The position numbers were made by a program, and so were the translations under genes. The notes below the pieces were generated by a model that made no database searches, was not told the origin of the DNA, and saw only the letters and a program-made list of their open reading frames with translations. From Paracoccaceae bacterium (GTDB lineage: Bacteria; Pseudomonadota; Alphaproteobacteria; Rhodobacterales; Rhodobacteraceae), in contig NVQY01000028.1 in the NCBI GenBank assembly GCA_002400675.1, forward strand, positions 13,960 to 19,437: a stretch of 5,478 bases of DNA. The letters are read 5' to 3'. This document shows positions 5,446 through 5,478 of this stretch, piece by piece (within the stretch, counting starts at the first letter, position 1; each line of letters begins with the position of its first letter).

Positions 5446-5478
5446 CTGCACCGTGATGCGCTAGGTCGGGGCGGGTGT

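Noticed and set aside
5193..5478. Integrated mobile element using the tRNA-Glu 3' end as attachment site
   Set aside because: No second copy of the tRNA 3' end, no integrase and no mobile-element gene is visible in the window; the available flank is too short to test further.

Overview
The window reads as a chromosomal segment of an alphaproteobacterium, most likely a Rhodobacterales (Roseobacter-type) bacterium. The grounds are GC-rich coding sequence with strong G/C at third codon positions, the gene order hom–glpX–recJ (which I recall as recurrent in that group), and an intergenic CCTCCGGCGGGAG-TATTTT element that I remember as very common in Rhodobacterales. No species can be named from the sequence alone.

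Layout. Positions 1–384 (minus strand) hold the N-terminal 128 residues of a TetR-family repressor that runs off the left edge. Its 132-bp upstream region carries two perfect 18-bp palindromes with centres exactly 50 bp apart; the one nearest the repressor start is a good candidate autoregulatory operator. Reading the other way are four plus-strand genes: a small putative lipoprotein of unknown function (517–834), a monofunctional ACT-domain homoserine dehydrogenase (hom, 921–2207), a class II fructose-1,6-bisphosphatase (glpX, 2296–3273) and the single-strand exonuclease RecJ (recJ, best start 3368, end 5110). A tRNA-Glu(UUC) follows at 5193–5267, with CCA encoded. Beyond it lie a stem-loop and two tandem hairpins built from a repeated 9-mer, then a short minus-strand membrane-like reading frame (5350–5445) that has an in-frame stop just upstream and may be a remnant of a longer gene.

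How the genes relate. Hom makes homoserine for threonine, methionine and isoleucine synthesis. GlpX dephosphorylates fructose-1,6-bisphosphate in gluconeogenesis. RecJ degrades single-stranded DNA 5'→3' in recombination and repair. They share no pathway and look like a conserved run of co-oriented housekeeping genes, spaced 79–94 bp apart rather than overlapping. The lipoprotein and the TetR regulator are accessory to this core; whether the regulator controls the lipoprotein is open.

I see no phage, transposon, CRISPR or defence genes, and no convincing novel multi-gene system. The points most worth a second look are the paired palindromes, the recurrent element that overlaps one possible recJ start, the switchable hairpins after the tRNA, and the truncated-looking frame at the right edge.
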